Shown: in pieces, positions 33,662 to 44,925 of the stretch
How positions within the stretch are numbered: position 1 is the first letter of the stretch
Layout of the letters: every line of letters begins with the position of its first letter
Assembly: GCA_900541885.1 (NCBI GenBank)
Contig: UQKW01000001.1
Location: 62,001 to 126,000, forward strand
DNA length: 64,000 bases
Source: an uncultured Collinsella sp.
Lineage (GTDB): Bacteria > Actinomycetota > Coriobacteriia > Coriobacteriales > Coriobacteriaceae
Reading direction: 5' to 3'
The notes under the pieces: generated by a model
Databases searched by the model: none
The model's input: only the letters and a program-made list of their open reading frames with translations
What the model was told of the DNA's origin: nothing
Translations under genes and position numbers: made by a program

Positions 33662-33689
33662 GCCCCGCAGTCGGAGCGGACTGCGGGGC
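33662..33689 (-). terminator. Terminator of carbamate kinase
   Basis: GCCCCGCAGTC and GACTGCGGGGC form an 11-bp stem; the minus strand continues TTTTGCTATTCACC. Confidence 0.88.
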
Positions 33690-33755
33690 TCATGAAGAGA
33701 GGCTAGTTTGTGGGCGCCTTGCCTGGCGCCCACGAGAGAGGCAATGGAGCAGAGG

Positions 33756-34718
33756 CTACTCGTGGATGCGGGTACCGGAGAGGCCGGCCATGGTCTCGGC
33801 GGCCTTGTCCAGGGCGCCGATGATGCAGGTGCGGCCCTTGCGGGAACGGGCGAACTTGATGGCGGCGCGGACCTTGGGCTCCATGGAACCCTTGCCGAAC
33901 TGGCCCTCGTCGGCCAGGCGCTCGGCCTCGTCGGCGGTAATGTCCTCGAGCTCCTCCTGGTTGGGCTTGCCAAAGTTGATGGCGACATGCTCAACGGCGG
34001 TCAGCAGGAACAGAACGTCGGCGTCGCAGTCCTCGGCCAGCAGCTCGCCGCCCAGGTCCTTGTCGATGACGGCGGGAACGCCCTTGTAGCAGCCCTTGTT
34101 CTCGTAGTCGCGGACGACGGGGATGCCGCCGCCACCGCAGGCGATGACGATGAACTCGTTGTCGAGCAGGTTGAGGATGGAGTCAGCCTCGACGATCTTC
34201 TTGGGATCGGGGGAAGCGACGACGCGACGCCAGCCGCGACCGGAATCCTCGACGAAAACCTTGGAAGGATCCTCGGCCATGAACTCCTTGGCCTGCTCCT
34301 CGGTGTAGAAGGGGCCGATCGGCTTGGTCGGGTTCTTGAACGCGGGATCGTCCGGGTCGCACTCGATCTGGGTGACGACGGTGGCGGCGTGCCAACGCTT
34401 ATAGCGCTTGTGCATCTCGCGGCCAATGCCCTGCTGCAGGTGATAGCCGATGTAGCCCTGGGACATGGCGCCGCACTCGGGCAGCGGCATCTCGGGGGTG
34501 CCGATGGCGTCGTGGGCAGCGGCGAAGGCGTTCTGAATCATGCCAACCTGCGGGCCGTTGCCGTGGGTGATGATGATCTCGTTGCCCTGCTCGATCAGGC
34601 CGAGGAGAGCGTGAGCGGTGTTGCTCACGGCCTCGATCTGCTCAACGGGGTTGTTGCCGAGGGCGTTGCCGCCAAGGGCGACGACGATACGATCGGGCTT
34701 GCCAAGAGGCTTAGACAT
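33756..34718 (-). CDS. arcC: Carbamate kinase
   Basis: This 320-residue enzyme of the amino-acid kinase fold makes ATP from carbamoyl phosphate (or the reverse) in arginine, agmatine or purine-derived ureide breakdown. Motifs: VVALGGNAL at the N-terminus, ITHGNGPQVG, and IACGGGGIPVV plus VIDKDLGGELLA in the nucleotide-binding half. AAAGGA precedes the ATG at 34718. No arginine deiminase or carbamoyltransferase is adjacent, so the carbamoyl-phosphate source lies elsewhere; an amidohydrolase lies 10 kb away. Confidence 0.95.
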   Translation of the reverse strand: MSKPLGKPDRIVVALGGNALGNNPVEQIEAVSNTAHALLGLIEQGNEIIITHGNGPQVGMIQNAFAAAHDAIGTPEMPLPECGAMSQGYIGYHLQQGIGREMHKRYKRWHAATVVTQIECDPDDPAFKNPTKPIGPFYTEEQAKEFMAEDPSKVFVEDSGRGWRRVVASPDPKKIVEADSILNLLDNEFIVIACGGGGIPVVRDYENKGCYKGVPAVIDKDLGGELLAEDCDADVLFLLTAVEHVAINFGKPNQEELEDITADEAERLADEGQFGKGSMEPKVRAAIKFARSRKGRTCIIGALDKAAETMAGLSGTRIHE

Positions 34719-35320
34719 TGCTGGAATCCTTTCTGTAAAAGGCCTACAACCCATTAATAACCCGCGCCCGTGCGATACGCGAGTTTATTAAGGTTTATAT
34801 TCTCTTTATCGCTCATTTTATTCATTTTGAAAATAGTTGAACGGTGAACGGTCGCTTTTACCCGCTCAGCGTAAAGAAACCCAGCTCAAGCATATCTACG
34901 TCATTTACGTGCAACTTTATTTTAATAGAGCAGGGATTAGACCAGATTATGCAAACTGTATCTTTGCTAAACATAAAACAGACAGCGCAAAGTCTTACTC
35001 GCACTATACGAGATTCTATGCACTTATTGGACGAGTATGCAGCCCTGCAATAACATGGCGTTTTTCATCCAACTTAAGGAATAGACAAGTGCTCATACCG
35101 CGCGTCGGCCGGCAGCCGGCGAGCCGTCTCGTCGATTGCCGCTTCCAGAAAATCAAAAACTGATATTGCACGCGCAATTACGGCATGGTACTTTAGCGAA
35201 GAACAGCGCGGGCTGGGGCGACAGAGATCTGTCGTGAAGTTTGGGTTCGGCGACCCCGCTGCTGTCTTCTCCTTATCCGCCAGCGAACCCCTTGAGCGAC
35301 GGATTGAGGAGGTCCTTACT
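34719..35320. other. AT-rich intergenic stretch with promoter and leader
   Basis: No credible gene is found; small open frames here lack ribosome sites. The left half is AT-rich and should hold the carbamate kinase promoter. The right half has a promoter and a structured leader for the DUF3830 gene. The leader carries a perfect CGACAG-AGAT-CTGTCG hairpin (35219-35234) inside a partly paired CAGCGCGGG / CCCCGCTG frame (35204-35261). Confidence 0.5.
35166..35194 (+). promoter_or_regulatory. Promoter of the DUF3830 operon
   Basis: TTGCAC (35166-35171) and TACTTT (35189-35194) have 17-nt spacing. It lies about 125 nt before the start codon, leaving a long leader. Confidence 0.5.
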
Positions 35321-35737
35321 ATGACAAAAATGCTCAAGATCACGCTGAATGGCGAGACGTTTCTCGCCGACATGCTCTGGGACAAGGCTCCCGAGGCATG
35401 CAAGCTGTTCGAATCATCCTGTCCAGTCGAGTCACGTATCTTTTCGGCAAAGATCTGCGATGCCGAGGTAACCTATCCTGTCTCGGGCCCCATCGCCAAT
35501 TACGAGCACATCGAGAACCCCGTCTTTCACGAGCCAGCGGGCGCCGTGAGCTGGTATGGCGGATGGTCGTCAATCTGCATCTTCTTTGACGTGTGCGAGC
35601 CCTTTGGCACCTGCAACATGTTCGCCCGCATCTGCGAAGCCGACCGCGAGCGTTTTGCCGCCGCCTGCCGCAATGTCTGGGACAACCAGGGCATGTACAT
35701 TAAAAACGAAATCGTCGAGATCGAAACGGAGGCCTAA
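35321..35737 (+). CDS. DUF3830-family protein
   Basis: This 138-residue protein resembles the DUF3830 family, small proteins with a cyclophilin-like fold: LKITLNGETFLADMLWDKAPEACKLF and later AGAVSWYGGWSSICIFFD. The biochemical role is unknown; relatives are found near ureide and amino-acid catabolism genes. The start at 35321 has GAGGAGG 8 nt upstream; the frame extends to 35234 but that part has no signal. It is followed 2 nt later by a second gene. Confidence 0.65.
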   Translation: MTKMLKITLNGETFLADMLWDKAPEACKLFESSCPVESRIFSAKICDAEVTYPVSGPIANYEHIENPVFHEPAGAVSWYGGWSSICIFFDVCEPFGTCNMFARICEADRERFAAACRNVWDNQGMYIKNEIVEIETEA

Positions 35738-35739
35738 AG

Positions 35740-36264
35740 ATGATGGATATCAACAATCTGCTCACGCTCGACCTTGCCGAGTACACCACTGCACTTGAGG
35801 CCCTCGCCGATCAAATGATGCTCGAGGAACCGCGTGACATCGACTACATGCGCCGCCGCAAACTCGACACCGGCCGCGAATTCGCCGTCTGGAACTTCAC
35901 CGTCGGCTACTGTATGAACGCCGCCGACGCCCTCTCCCTCCTGCGAGCCCAGGCCAACGAAAACGCCAACGACGGCACCGCCGACCTCGCAACGATCAAC
36001 AACAGCGCCGCGCGCCTGTGCGACTGGTTCTCGGGCGCCTTCGACGTCACCGGCAAAATGGATGACACCACGGCAATCCTCGCCCACAGCCGCGACCTCT
36101 ACGCCCAGGTTGAGACTCACGAACAGTTCGCGGCCCTCACCCGCGCCACCGAGCGCTATCTGGTCCAGCTCCAATTTTGGGTCGACCGCCAGATTCCCTG
36201 GCCGGCTATTAGCGACCTCGTCCACGGCTACCGCCTACGCACGGAGTCCGGCGAGACAAGGTAA
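35740..36264 (+). CDS. Hypothetical protein co-transcribed with the DUF3830 gene
   Basis: The protein has 174 residues, soluble and rich in helices, with no family I recognise. Visible stretches include LEALADQMMLEEPRDIDYMRRRKLD, acidic and basic in turn, and a Trp-rich end (QLQFWVDRQIPWPAI). GGAGG lies 7 nt before the ATG inside the end of the DUF3830 gene, so the two form an operon and probably act together. Confidence 0.6.
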   Translation: MMDINNLLTLDLAEYTTALEALADQMMLEEPRDIDYMRRRKLDTGREFAVWNFTVGYCMNAADALSLLRAQANENANDGTADLATINNSAARLCDWFSGAFDVTGKMDDTTAILAHSRDLYAQVETHEQFAALTRATERYLVQLQFWVDRQIPWPAISDLVHGYRLRTESGETR

Positions 36265-36320
36265 CCAAGCAAGTAGCACCGACAACACCCCACCATCGGA
36301 ATCCAAAGTAAGAATCAGAG

Positions 36321-36352
36321 GGCTGGAGACGCACGCAGCAGCGTCTCCGGCC
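36321..36352 (+). terminator. Hairpin after the DUF3830 operon
   Basis: GGCTGGAGACGC and GCGTCTCCGGCC form a 12-bp stem with one G-T pair. No strong T-tract follows, so it is a probable terminator only. Confidence 0.5.
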
Positions 36353-36413
36353 CCTTCGCAAAGTAGGGCGCCGTTTCAGTGGCTTTGAGACCTTATCGGA
36401 CCTTTGCTATCTT

Positions 36414-36493
36414 CCAATTTTTGTATATTACGCACGATATTATCCGCAAATTTTTGTATGATTTTAGGCAATTCTATCTGCCAATTTTTGTCA
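36414..36493 (+). promoter_or_regulatory. Three iterated CAATTTTTGT motifs upstream of the ATPase gene
   Basis: Copies of (C/A)AATTTTTGT start near 36415, 36448 and 36482, about 33 bp or three DNA turns apart. They sit in an AT-rich stretch ending at the ribosome site. They could be operator sites, perhaps for autoregulation. Confidence 0.4.
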
Positions 36494-36505
36494 TTTGGGG
36501 GTTTT

Positions 36506-37867
36506 ATGTTACGCCGTAAGGTCACTGATGGGCTTTTGAGCTGGAAGAATAACTCCAATAAGGCATTACTTGTTACTGGTGCGCGTCAGATTGGCAAGAG
36601 CTATGCGATTCGCGCGTTCGGAAAAAGCAACTACGCTTCGTATTTTGAGGTCAATTTACTACTCGATGTCGAGGCAAAGAATGTGCTTATTGGCGCAAAG
36701 AACTCCATTGACTTCATCAACCGTGTAGCCCTTCTTGCGGATGCGCCGCTTGTTGAGGGCGATACGCTTGTCTTTGTCGATGAGATTCAGGAGTATCCGC
36801 AGATCGTTACACTCATGAAGGCGTTGGTCGAGGATGGTCGCTTTAGCTATGTCTTCTCGGGGTCTATGCTTGGGACTGAGTTTAAGGGGATCTCTTCTTT
36901 TCCGGTGGGGTATGTAGAGCACATTGTTATGCGCCCGATGGATTTTGAAGAGTTTTGTTGGGCAAACAGCGTTAGCGAGAATGTGCTTGCGGGCATTCGC
37001 AGCTGCCTTGTCGAGAAACATCCTGTCGAAAACTATATTCATGAGGCGATGCTCAAGAACTATAGAGCTTATATCGTTTGCGGCGGCATGCCGGAGGTCG
37101 TTCAGAATTATATTGATTCGGGTTATTCGCTCGTGAGCACACGTGAGCTTCAAACTCAGCCGGTCGATCAGTACAAAAGCGATATCTCAAAATATGCATC
37201 GGCTCGAGCGTTTAACGTTCGGTCGATTTTTGAGCAAATTCCCGTTCAGCTTGAGGCGGAGTCTCATCGCTTTGTTGTTTCGTCTCTGGGTGAGGGAGCT
37301 CGCCTTAAAAAATATGAGCAGGATTTCCTGTGGCTTGTTAACGCAGGTGTTGGATTGATGGTCGCCAGGGTGACGGAGCCACGGAGTCCTCTCAAGAGGA
37401 CGGAGAAAACGACAGCCTTCAAACTATACGAGTCTGATACAGGCATGCTCGCATCGCGATACCCCGGCAGCACTGCACGCGCTGTCTATCTTGATATGAA
37501 AACTCCCAACCTTGGTGGTCTCTATGAGAACGTGGTCGCGCAGGAACTCGTTGCCCTCGGGGCGGATGCATGGTACTACCAAACGCGTGAGGTCGGTGAA
37601 GTTGACTTTGTGATCGAAGGCGTCCACGGTCATGTTGTCCCAATCGAGGTCAAATCGGGCAAGAAAGTTCGAGCGCACGCGGCCCTCGATCGTCTGATGA
37701 GTGTGGGCGAGTACAAAATTCCCGAGGCCGTTGTACTAAGCCACGAGAATCTCAGCAAAGAGGGCAAGGTTCTGTACGTTCCAATCTACATGACGTTTTG
37801 TCTCGATGAGTTTATGGAAAAGGATGACCCCAATAACGATTTCTCGTTCGCGCCCATATCTCTCTAG
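36506..37867 (+). CDS. AAA_14/DUF4143-type ATPase
   Basis: This 453-residue protein is of the AAA_14 plus DUF4143 family. The Walker A-like motif is LLVTGARQIGKSYAIR and Walker B is LVFVDEIQEYP. The arginine-finger/sensor region has VFSGSMLG. DUF4143 occupies the C-terminal half with the nuclease-like motif GEVDFVIEG...VPIEVKSGKK (PD-(D/E)XK-like D...ExK). The function is unknown; these genes spread laterally. Base composition is visibly more AT-rich than the neighbours. The ATG at 36506 has GGGGG 4 nt upstream; an upstream in-frame ATG at 36404 lies inside the repeat motifs and is rejected. Confidence 0.85.
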   Translation: MLRRKVTDGLLSWKNNSNKALLVTGARQIGKSYAIRAFGKSNYASYFEVNLLLDVEAKNVLIGAKNSIDFINRVALLADAPLVEGDTLVFVDEIQEYPQIVTLMKALVEDGRFSYVFSGSMLGTEFKGISSFPVGYVEHIVMRPMDFEEFCWANSVSENVLAGIRSCLVEKHPVENYIHEAMLKNYRAYIVCGGMPEVVQNYIDSGYSLVSTRELQTQPVDQYKSDISKYASARAFNVRSIFEQIPVQLEAESHRFVVSSLGEGARLKKYEQDFLWLVNAGVGLMVARVTEPRSPLKRTEKTTAFKLYESDTGMLASRYPGSTARAVYLDMKTPNLGGLYENVVAQELVALGADAWYYQTREVGEVDFVIEGVHGHVVPIEVKSGKKVRAHAALDRLMSVGEYKIPEAVVLSHENLSKEGKVLYVPIYMTFCLDEFMEKDDPNNDFSFAPISL

Positions 37868-37924
37868 CCATTTGAATCTGCAATCCAGCCACGCCCTCCA
37901 TCCATCCCCAAAGTGGCGCGAGCT

Positions 37925-37943
37925 TTCGCGGCAAAGCCGCGAA
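37925..37943. repeat. Short perfect hairpin after the ATPase gene
   Basis: TTCGCGGC and GCCGCGAA form an 8-bp stem with an AAA loop, 58 nt past the stop. No T-tract is present. The stretch 37868-38150 holds this and the large inverted repeat, and no gene. Confidence 0.5.
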
Positions 37944-38015
37944 ACAGCGAAGGGGACAAAAGGCCCCACCAACCACGTCCTTCATTCAGCCACACAATCC
38001 GAGGACGTAGTCGTA

Positions 38016-38140
38016 GCAGGATCTGAGGGCTGACCTTCGCGGACACTCCGCAGGACGAAAGAACCCCCGCCGCACGTAGTGCGCAGCGGGGGTTCTTTCA
38101 TGTCCGAGGACGTCCGCGAAGGTCAGCCCTCAGATCCTGC
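38016..38140. repeat. 29-bp perfect inverted repeat enclosing a terminator
   Basis: 38016-38044 and 38112-38140 are exact reverse complements over 29 bp, and the bidirectional terminator at 38057-38099 is nested between them. The right arm begins 11 nt after the oxidoreductase stop codon. The ATPase gene converges from the other side. Confidence 0.8.
38057..38099. terminator. Bidirectional terminator between convergent genes
   Basis: GAAAGAACCCCCGC pairs with GCGGGGGTTCTTTC apart from small interruptions. T-rich ends on both strands serve the oxidoreductase (minus) and possibly the ATPase gene (plus). Confidence 0.75.
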
Positions 38141-38150
38141 GGTGAGAGAC

Positions 38151-41690
<3,540 letters not shown>

Positions 41691-42138
41691 ATACCCCTCT
41701 CCTCTCATATAGGTATACAGGCCCCGGCGATCGCCGGGATGTTGGCGTGATGGGATTTACGCTGTTGCTTCCAATCATCTGGCAGGCAGGCTCAGCAGCA
41801 GGTACATGGCGTGGAGAGAAGACATGCCGAGGCGAGGGGCAGCTGATGCGCCCTACAGGCCCGACCGCCCGTCTTGCACATGACCGAGCGCCGCAAAGGC
41901 CGCATGCCGGATGCTCCCGGGCACGCCCCGGCGATGGGAAGCGCCCGCAACGGAAATCCGCATGCGGGTTTATTGTACCCCGCCGTCAAGTGTAATTTCG
42001 GCAAATATAGGCGGGCGGTAAAGGTTTACCTCGGGTGACCGCCAAGGGCCAAAATGGCCCCTCCATCCCCAGGCGACCGGCTCTGGCGCGCCAAGGAGTG
42101 TCCCCAGCCGGCAGAAAAGGAACGTCCCTATCTGCCGG
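41691..42138. other. Intergenic region upstream of the oxidoreductase gene
   Basis: No gene is seen. It should hold the oxidoreductase promoter, but I find no convincing -35/-10 pair. It also has small stem-loops, including GGGCC-AAAAT-GGCCC (42045-42059), which may end the FHA operon. Confidence 0.4.
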
Positions 42139-42140
42139 CT
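42106..42140. repeat. Hairpin repeat overlapping the FHA gene stop codon
   Basis: AGCCGGCAGA (42106-42115) pairs with TCTGCCGGCT (42131-42140), whose last bases enter the FHA stop codon. Its left half and loop (GCAGAAAAGGAACGTCCC) match 27709-27726 in the repeat-rich region after the C39-like gene. Confidence 0.6.
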
Positions 42141-43077
42141 AGAGAGCACCGAAGAGGATGGCGTAGGTAGTGGATTCGCCGAGCTTGAGCTCGTCGCCGG
42201 GATTGAGTTGGGCGGAACGGCCGGGCTCGACCTGAATGCAGACGCGCGTGGCCCCGTTTACCACCACGGTTCCGTTGGTGGACGACAAGTCCTCGACGTG
42301 CCAGATATTTTGAGCATCGCACCAGATATGGGCATGGCGGGCCGAGACATCGTCGCCGACGTCGGTAATATCGCCCTCACCAGTGGCCAGCGCGCCAATC
42401 TCAACACCCTGCTCACTCGGCTGAATCCAGCGCGGGGCGCTCACGACAAAACTGTTTTGCACGCGCAGCAAGCCCAAGGGGTGCGCCGGGGCGGGTTCGC
42501 GTTCGCCCGCAGTCAGCGACATGCCAAGCGAACGCGGCGTGGATGTGCCTCCGCCACAGGTCGCGTGTGCGTAGTCGATGGCATAGTTCACCGAGGACCG
42601 CACATCCGCCGAACAACCGACGGCGACAAACAGCACCAGCACGGCCTCGGCGCGCTCGGCGGGCATGAGTTCTGCCGCCTGGGACAGGCGATCGAGCGCG
42701 TTGCGATAGAGATTCGTGTCCTGGTGACACTCTTCGAGCGCGCGTACCATCGGTTCACCTGCAGGACCGCACACCATATTGATCACAGCCGTGGAGTCCA
42801 TGGGGTTGCGCCGGCGCAAGGCCAGTTGCGACATAATACGCGCAGCCGATGTACCGTATTCGGCAAAGTAGCGCTGCTGAAGCGTGCCGACCGGTGCGCG
42901 AACGATAAAGCGGGAAACCCAAGAGCGATCGGCGGCTCGGCTCTGCGGGCTGCGGCCGTCGGCGAGCGGACGGGACGAAAGCACCAAGCCGCACAGCTCG
43001 ATATGGCTCAGATGCGCCGCGCGCTTAAAGATGTCAAACATGGCCCCGCATGGGGTGAGCTCAACTTGAGATGCCAT
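42139..43077 (-). CDS. FHA-domain protein
   Basis: The protein has 312 residues. The C-terminal forkhead-associated domain (about 225-312) has VSARHAHIWCD and VEDLSSTNGTVVVNG, the phosphothreonine-binding signature. The N-terminal 200 residues are helical with no recognised family. It starts 3 nt after the kinase stop, with GGAGG 8 nt upstream, so it is the last gene of the operon. It is a likely reader or substrate of the adjacent kinase. Confidence 0.88.
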   Translation of the reverse strand: MASQVELTPCGAMFDIFKRAAHLSHIELCGLVLSSRPLADGRSPQSRAADRSWVSRFIVRAPVGTLQQRYFAEYGTSAARIMSQLALRRRNPMDSTAVINMVCGPAGEPMVRALEECHQDTNLYRNALDRLSQAAELMPAERAEAVLVLFVAVGCSADVRSSVNYAIDYAHATCGGGTSTPRSLGMSLTAGEREPAPAHPLGLLRVQNSFVVSAPRWIQPSEQGVEIGALATGEGDITDVGDDVSARHAHIWCDAQNIWHVEDLSSTNGTVVVNGATRVCIQVEPGRSAQLNPGDELKLGESTTYAILFGAL

Positions 43078-43080
43078 GAC

Positions 43081-44925
43081 CTAGGCCTCCTTGGTCGTAG
43101 AAATAGAATCGGACGATACTTCGACAGGTCCGCCAAAAGTACGGGCAGCTGCGGCTCCACCGGCAAGCGGAGTCGCCATCTGGGCTTTTGTGCGCCGCGG
43201 TGCCGAAACGGGAAGCTCAAAGGCAAAGCCCATCGCAAGTAAAAACCACGTAAGCGTATAGGTTGCAACCAGAGCGGCAACAAGGCCGCCCATCACGGCG
43301 CGTTGGGAAAATACGCTACATGCAGCCACAACCAGCACCGGAGCCTCGCAGGCAGAAAGCGCAAGCACACCCTGCAGGAACCCCGAGCGCCGATCGCGCG
43401 CAAGTGCCCCCGCGGCAACGCCGGCCATGCCTGGTAGCGCCAACGCCAGTGCGGCAATAATACCCGGTAGCGACCCAGACCACATGAGCGATCCCAAAGT
43501 CGCCGTCACGCGAGCGCCCGACGCCAGCAGCGCGGCCGAAACCACGACCACAGCCCAAACCACGCCACAGACGACCGTCGCGCCGACCATCAGCGCGCGA
43601 CGAACCGCGCGGCCAGACGCATCCATGGGGCACGGCGTGAGCGGCTCGCCGCGAAGCGAGCGGGCGACATTTTGCGCATAGTGGTCGCAAAATGCCGAGA
43701 GCGCCGCCTCCACCGCAGCCGGCTCGGGACGATCTTCCTGATGGCAGGACAGGCAGGCCATCACCACATCGAACAGCTGAGCGTCGACAAACGCCAGCGC
43801 ATCGCGCAAATCCTCGGAATTTGGATCGAGCCCCAGCTGCTGAGCCTGTTCGGCCGCGGCAAGTGCCACATCGGGCTCGCGTCGCAGCAGCTGCGTCAAG
43901 TCGCAGCCGGGCGCGTGGGCGCCGACGGGATAATCGGGCAGCGTATCCATCTTGAGGCGATAGGGGCTGGCGATATCGCGCGTCTTTTTGCGCGAGCCCG
44001 AAGTACCCGATGCACCCGGCGCCACTTCGTACGGCGCGACACCGGCGATGAGCTCGTAGACCGTACTCGCCGCTGCATAGACATCGATCGCCGGCGACAT
44101 ACGTAAAGCGCGCAGGTCGGGAATATCGTCGGTGAGCATCTCGGGCGGGGCATAGGCAACCGTCGCGCGACGCAGCGTGGCATAGCGCTCGGTAAAGGAT
44201 GCCTTGCCGCCGGCACCGGCCACGGCCGATGCAGGCTCGAGCGCCAGCGACGAGCCAAAGTCGATCAGGCACAGGTCAAAGGTGCCCTCGGCAAGCTGCC
44301 GGTCAAGCGGTAGACGCGCCGTACGCACCATAATATTAGCGGGCGAGATATCGCGATGGACAAAGCCCTCCCCCACCAGGCTCATGCGGCAGAGCAGGTC
44401 GAACAGGTCGCGCCCCAAGCGCGCCGCCACAAGCGGCGACAGGCGGCCGGCATCGTCCACGGCAAAGCGCGAGCGCAAGCGGGCGAGCGTCTCGCCCTCG
44501 ACCCATTCCATGACAATTGCAGGCACACCGTCAACCTCGCCCCAGCCATAGAGGCGGGGAAAGCCCTTAAGGCCCGAAAGGGCGCGATGGCATTCATATT
44601 CCTCGCGAAATGCCGCTTTGAACTTGGCGACCAGCGCCTCATGGACGGCATCGTCGTCGAACTCATCGCGCGTCGGCAAGATGAGCTGTTTGAGTGCCAC
44701 GGCCTCGCCTTGGGCGTTGACGGCACGCGTCACGCGGCCGATACCGCCACGGCGCATGGTAGTGTCGTCGGCAAAGAGCATCGTAAAACGGCGCAGGTAG
44801 GCGGGGAGCTCGTCCGTGCCCAGGGCGACGGCCGGCTCAAACCCGTCGACACGCGCCAGACGCAGGCCCACCATGGGATCACGGTTGAGCGACTGGGCTA
44901 CCGTAGAAGCGAGGTCGTTCGTCAT
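43081..44925 (-). CDS. Membrane Ser/Thr protein kinase (locus 1)
   Basis: The protein has 614 residues. The kinase domain (about 45-400) has a glycine loop RRGGIGRVTRAVN, the ATP lysine in AVALKQLIL, catalytic loop GFVHRDISPANIMV and LIDFGSS. The catalytic-loop lysine of HRDxKxxN is replaced by serine. The activation region YATLRRATVAYAPPEM and a large helical lobe follow. Five or so membrane helices (about 445-580) come after, with a short C-terminal tail and no PASTA repeats. The ATG at 44925 overlaps the upstream stop (ATGA). It forms an operon with the upstream exported protein and the downstream FHA protein. Confidence 0.88.
   Translation of the reverse strand: MTNDLASTVAQSLNRDPMVGLRLARVDGFEPAVALGTDELPAYLRRFTMLFADDTTMRRGGIGRVTRAVNAQGEAVALKQLILPTRDEFDDDAVHEALVAKFKAAFREEYECHRALSGLKGFPRLYGWGEVDGVPAIVMEWVEGETLARLRSRFAVDDAGRLSPLVAARLGRDLFDLLCRMSLVGEGFVHRDISPANIMVRTARLPLDRQLAEGTFDLCLIDFGSSLALEPASAVAGAGGKASFTERYATLRRATVAYAPPEMLTDDIPDLRALRMSPAIDVYAAASTVYELIAGVAPYEVAPGASGTSGSRKKTRDIASPYRLKMDTLPDYPVGAHAPGCDLTQLLRREPDVALAAAEQAQQLGLDPNSEDLRDALAFVDAQLFDVVMACLSCHQEDRPEPAAVEAALSAFCDHYAQNVARSLRGEPLTPCPMDASGRAVRRALMVGATVVCGVVWAVVVVSAALLASGARVTATLGSLMWSGSLPGIIAALALALPGMAGVAAGALARDRRSGFLQGVLALSACEAPVLVVAACSVFSQRAVMGGLVAALVATYTLTWFLLAMGFAFELPVSAPRRTKAQMATPLAGGAAAARTFGGPVEVSSDSISTTKEA

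Larger units (their letters stand above)
33383..33755. other. Repeat-rich intergenic stretch
   Basis: No gene is seen. The stretch contains the third copy of the TCATTGGGGAC repeat, a GAGATGCGCTTTCTGCAG remnant like the 62-bp repeat head, and the carbamate kinase terminator. Confidence 0.6.

Noticed and set aside
34837..35163. Small open frames between carbamate kinase and the DUF3830 gene
   Set aside because: No ribosome sites, no family, and composition like noncoding DNA; a promoter and leader explain the region better.
35204..35261. Guanidine-type (ykkC or mini-ykkC) riboswitch in the DUF3830 leader
   Set aside because: The conserved ACGR loops and the GGACG core are absent.
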